Shown here piece by piece: positions 62,403-64,000 of a stretch of 64,000 nt of DNA. The DNA comes from Planctomycetota bacterium (GTDB taxonomy: Bacteria > Planctomycetota > UBA1135 > UBA2386), in contig JACKHZ010000008.1 in the NCBI GenBank assembly GCA_020638735.1, positions 806,001 to 870,000 on the forward strand, written 5' to 3'. A model generated the notes under the pieces. That model was given only the letters and a program-made list of their open reading frames with translations. It had not been told where the DNA came from and searched no databases. The number at the start of each line of letters is the position of its first letter. Within the stretch, counting starts at the first letter, position 1. Both the position numbers and the translations under genes were made by a program.

Positions 62403-64000
62403 ATGCTCCCTCGCCCGTTGCTCGCGGTCGCGCTCGCGACCGGTCTGGCGCACGCCCAGCAGCACTGGGCGTTCGTCGCGCCGGTTCGCCCGGCGGTGCC
62501 GGTGGTGAGCGACGGCGGTTGGGCGAAGAACGACGTCGATCGCTTCGTGCTGGCGCGCCTGCGCCGCGAAGGCCTCACACCGAGCGCGGCCGCGACGCGC
62601 GGCGAGCTGCTGCGGCGGGTGACGTTCGACGTGACCGGCCTGCCGCCGACGATCGCCGAGCTGGAGCAGTTCGAACACGACGCGCGCCCCGACGCCTACG
62701 AACGCCTGGTCGATCGGCTGCTCGCCTCGCCCGCCGCCGCCGAGGAGCAGACGCGCATCTGGCTCGACCTCGCGCGCTACGCCGACACGCACGGCATGGA
62801 GCGCGACCAGGTGCGCGCGCTGTGGCGGTGGCGCGACCATGTGCTCGACGCGTTCGCGACCGACATGCCGTTCGACCGTTTCGTCACCGAACAGCTCGCC
62901 GGCGACTTGTTGCCCGACGCGACGCTCGCGCAGCGGGTGATGAGCGGCTTCAACCGCTGCAACCCGTCGTCCGACGAAGGCGGCCTGATCCCCGAGGAGT
63001 ATCTGGCGCGCTACGCGATGGACCGCGTCGAGACGTTCGGCACCGCGCTGCTCGGCATGACGGTCGGCTGTGCGCAGTGCCACGACCACAAGTACGACCC
63101 GCTGACGCAGCGCGACTACTACCGGCTGTTCGCCTGGTTCGCGTCGTTCGACGAGAACGGCAACGACGGCGGCGGGCTCGCGCCGAAGCCGGCGGTGATG
63201 GCGCCCGACGACGCGCAGCTGCGCGAGCTGGCGCAGCGTCGCGCGGCGGTCGCGGCGAGGACCGTGCCGAGCGAGGGCTGGAACGAGCTGGCGTGCAGCG
63301 ACGCCTCGAGCGACGCCGGCACGCTGACGCGTCTGCCCGACGGCTCGCTGCGCGCCGACGGCCCGGTGCCCGAGCGCGGCACCTACACGCTGCGCTGCGA
63401 CGGCGCGTTCGGCGGCCTGCGCACGCTGCGGCTGCTCGCGCTGTGCGACGACGCGCTGCCCGAACGCGGCCCCGGCCGCGCCGACAACGGCAACCTGGTG
63501 CTGACCGAGGTCGTGCTGCAGTGCGACGGCGCGGCGAGGCCGTTCGCGCGCGCCGAAGCGACGTTCGCGCAGCCGGGACACGACGCCGCGCGCGCGATCG
63601 ACGGCGACGCCGCGACCGGCTGGGCGATGCAGGGCAACCACGCGACGACGCCGCTCTACGTCGAGCTGACCGCGCCGCTGCCGGACGGCGCGACGACGCT
63701 GACGATCGAACTGCGACATGACAGCGTGCACCGTCAACACCTGCTCGGGCGCTTCGCGATCGCCTGGTCGCCGGAACCGATCGACGCGCTGCGCGAGCGC
63801 GAACACGCCGCGCTGCTGCCGCGCGCCGAGGCCGAACGCGCGCTCGCCGGGTTCGAGCGTTCTCTGCCGCTGTGCATGGTCTCGGGCGACCTCGCGACGC
63901 CGCGCGAGGTGCACGTGCTGCTGCGCGGCCGCTACGACCAGCCCGGCGAACGCGTCGAACCGGGCACGCCCGCGTTCCTGCCGCCGCTGCCCGCCGGCGC
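62403..64000 (+). CDS. DUF1549 (planctomycete cytochrome-type) protein, 3' end cut by the window
   Basis: 532 codons visible, open to the window edge. ATG 62403 begins a signal peptide (LLAVALATGLAHAQ). Then comes the DUF1549/PSCyt2 domain: HWAFVAPVRPAVP, NDVDRFVLARLRREGLTPS, LLRRVTFDVTGLPPT, AYERLVDRLLASP, WLDLARYADTHGMERD, and the haem-like motif VGCAQCHDHKYDP (C223, C226, H227). A beta-sandwich insert with RAIDGDAATGWAMQ follows, like a discoidin-type carbohydrate-binding unit. DUF1553 would be expected after the cut. This protein family is nearly confined to Planctomycetota and relatives and usually sits beside DUF1501 sulfatase-like genes. Confidence 0.9.
   Translation, partial: MLPRPLLAVALATGLAHAQQHWAFVAPVRPAVPVVSDGGWAKNDVDRFVLARLRREGLTPSAAATRGELLRRVTFDVTGLPPTIAELEQFEHDARPDAYERLVDRLLASPAAAEEQTRIWLDLARYADTHGMERDQVRALWRWRDHVLDAFATDMPFDRFVTEQLAGDLLPDATLAQRVMSGFNRCNPSSDEGGLIPEEYLARYAMDRVETFGTALLGMTVGCAQCHDHKYDPLTQRDYYRLFAWFASFDENGNDGGGLAPKPAVMAPDDAQLRELAQRRAAVAARTVPSEGWNELACSDASSDAGTLTRLPDGSLRADGPVPERGTYTLRCDGAFGGLRTLRLLALCDDALPERGPGRADNGNLVLTEVVLQCDGAARPFARAEATFAQPGHDAARAIDGDAATGWAMQGNHATTPLYVELTAPLPDGATTLTIELRHDSVHRQHLLGRFAIAWSPEPIDALREREHAALLPRAEAERALAGFERSLPLCMVSGDLATPREVHVLLRGRYDQPGERVEPGTPAFLPPLPAG

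Overview
The window is about 64 kb of very GC-rich bacterial DNA (72% in a 60-nt stretch I counted inside mfd). It carries roughly 50 protein genes and I saw no rRNA, tRNA or CRISPR. Several features point to a Planctomycetota-like chromosome, probably one of the high-GC lineages. There is a DUF1549 'planctomycete cytochrome c' protein at the right edge. There is a Ser/Thr kinase with DWG instead of DFG and a WD40 C-terminus at the left edge. There are also an ECF sigma/anti-sigma/CHAT locus, a secreted alpha/alpha-toroid repeat protein and many lipoproteins. This assignment is inference; there is no 16S gene to confirm it.

Layout. 1-6.5 kb: a partial receptor kinase, then an MdlA/MdlB-like heterodimeric ABC exporter. 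6.5-10.7 kb (minus): acyl-CoA synthetase (NDP-forming, frameshifted), enoyl-CoA hydratase and a di-haem cytochrome c peroxidase lipoprotein. 10.7-14.8 kb (plus): a tightly packed operon of an acyl-CoA dehydrogenase-like protein, a cytosolic PhnD-type binding protein and a TusA-like/diiron fusion, followed by a YceF-type Maf. 14.8-22.2 kb (minus): a SanA-like protein and a complete clade II nitrous oxide reduction cluster (cytochrome c, nosZ, nosD, nosF, nosL, nosY, conserved membrane protein). It diverges from a fasciclin lipoprotein and an Rrf2/NsrR-like Fe-S regulator. 23.5-28.2 kb: typA, an acetolactate-decarboxylase-like lipoprotein, rnc, a Dabb protein and a beta-hydroxyacid dehydrogenase. 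28.3-31 kb: a secreted toroid protein diverging from a secreted thioredoxin-like protein that has an in-frame TGA after Cys-Thr and a bSECIS-like hairpin; it is a likely selenoprotein.

31-37.7 kb: a four-gene minus-strand operon linked by 4-bp stop/start overlaps (PHP-glycosyltransferase, class III aminotransferase, phosphatidylserine decarboxylase, Mpo1-like membrane protein) diverging from a PmtA-like methyltransferase. It looks like an envelope-lipid locus. 37.7-45.4 kb: accessory, partly decayed genes (GMC oxidoreductase, frameshifted secreted protein, truncated lipoprotein, internally deleted PhoD) plus DUF6090, Sua5/TsaC and a lipoprotein hydrolase. 45.5-50.8 kb: ECF sigma, anti-sigma-like membrane protein, a structured intergenic element with a minus-strand terminator, and a secreted TPR-CHAT protease-like protein. 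50.8-54.1 kb: mfd. 54.1-56.4 kb: a somewhat lower-GC two-gene AlbA_2 ATPase/ParA module. 56.4-64 kb: a zinc-metallopeptidase-like protein, LarA-family protein, two secreted or membrane proteins of unknown role, a gene remnant and the partial DUF1549 protein.

Several genes are broken by single-base shifts or deletions (6557-8718, 39176-40256, 41786-42660, 60793-61055). In metagenome-derived sequence these could be assembly errors and should be read with that in mind.
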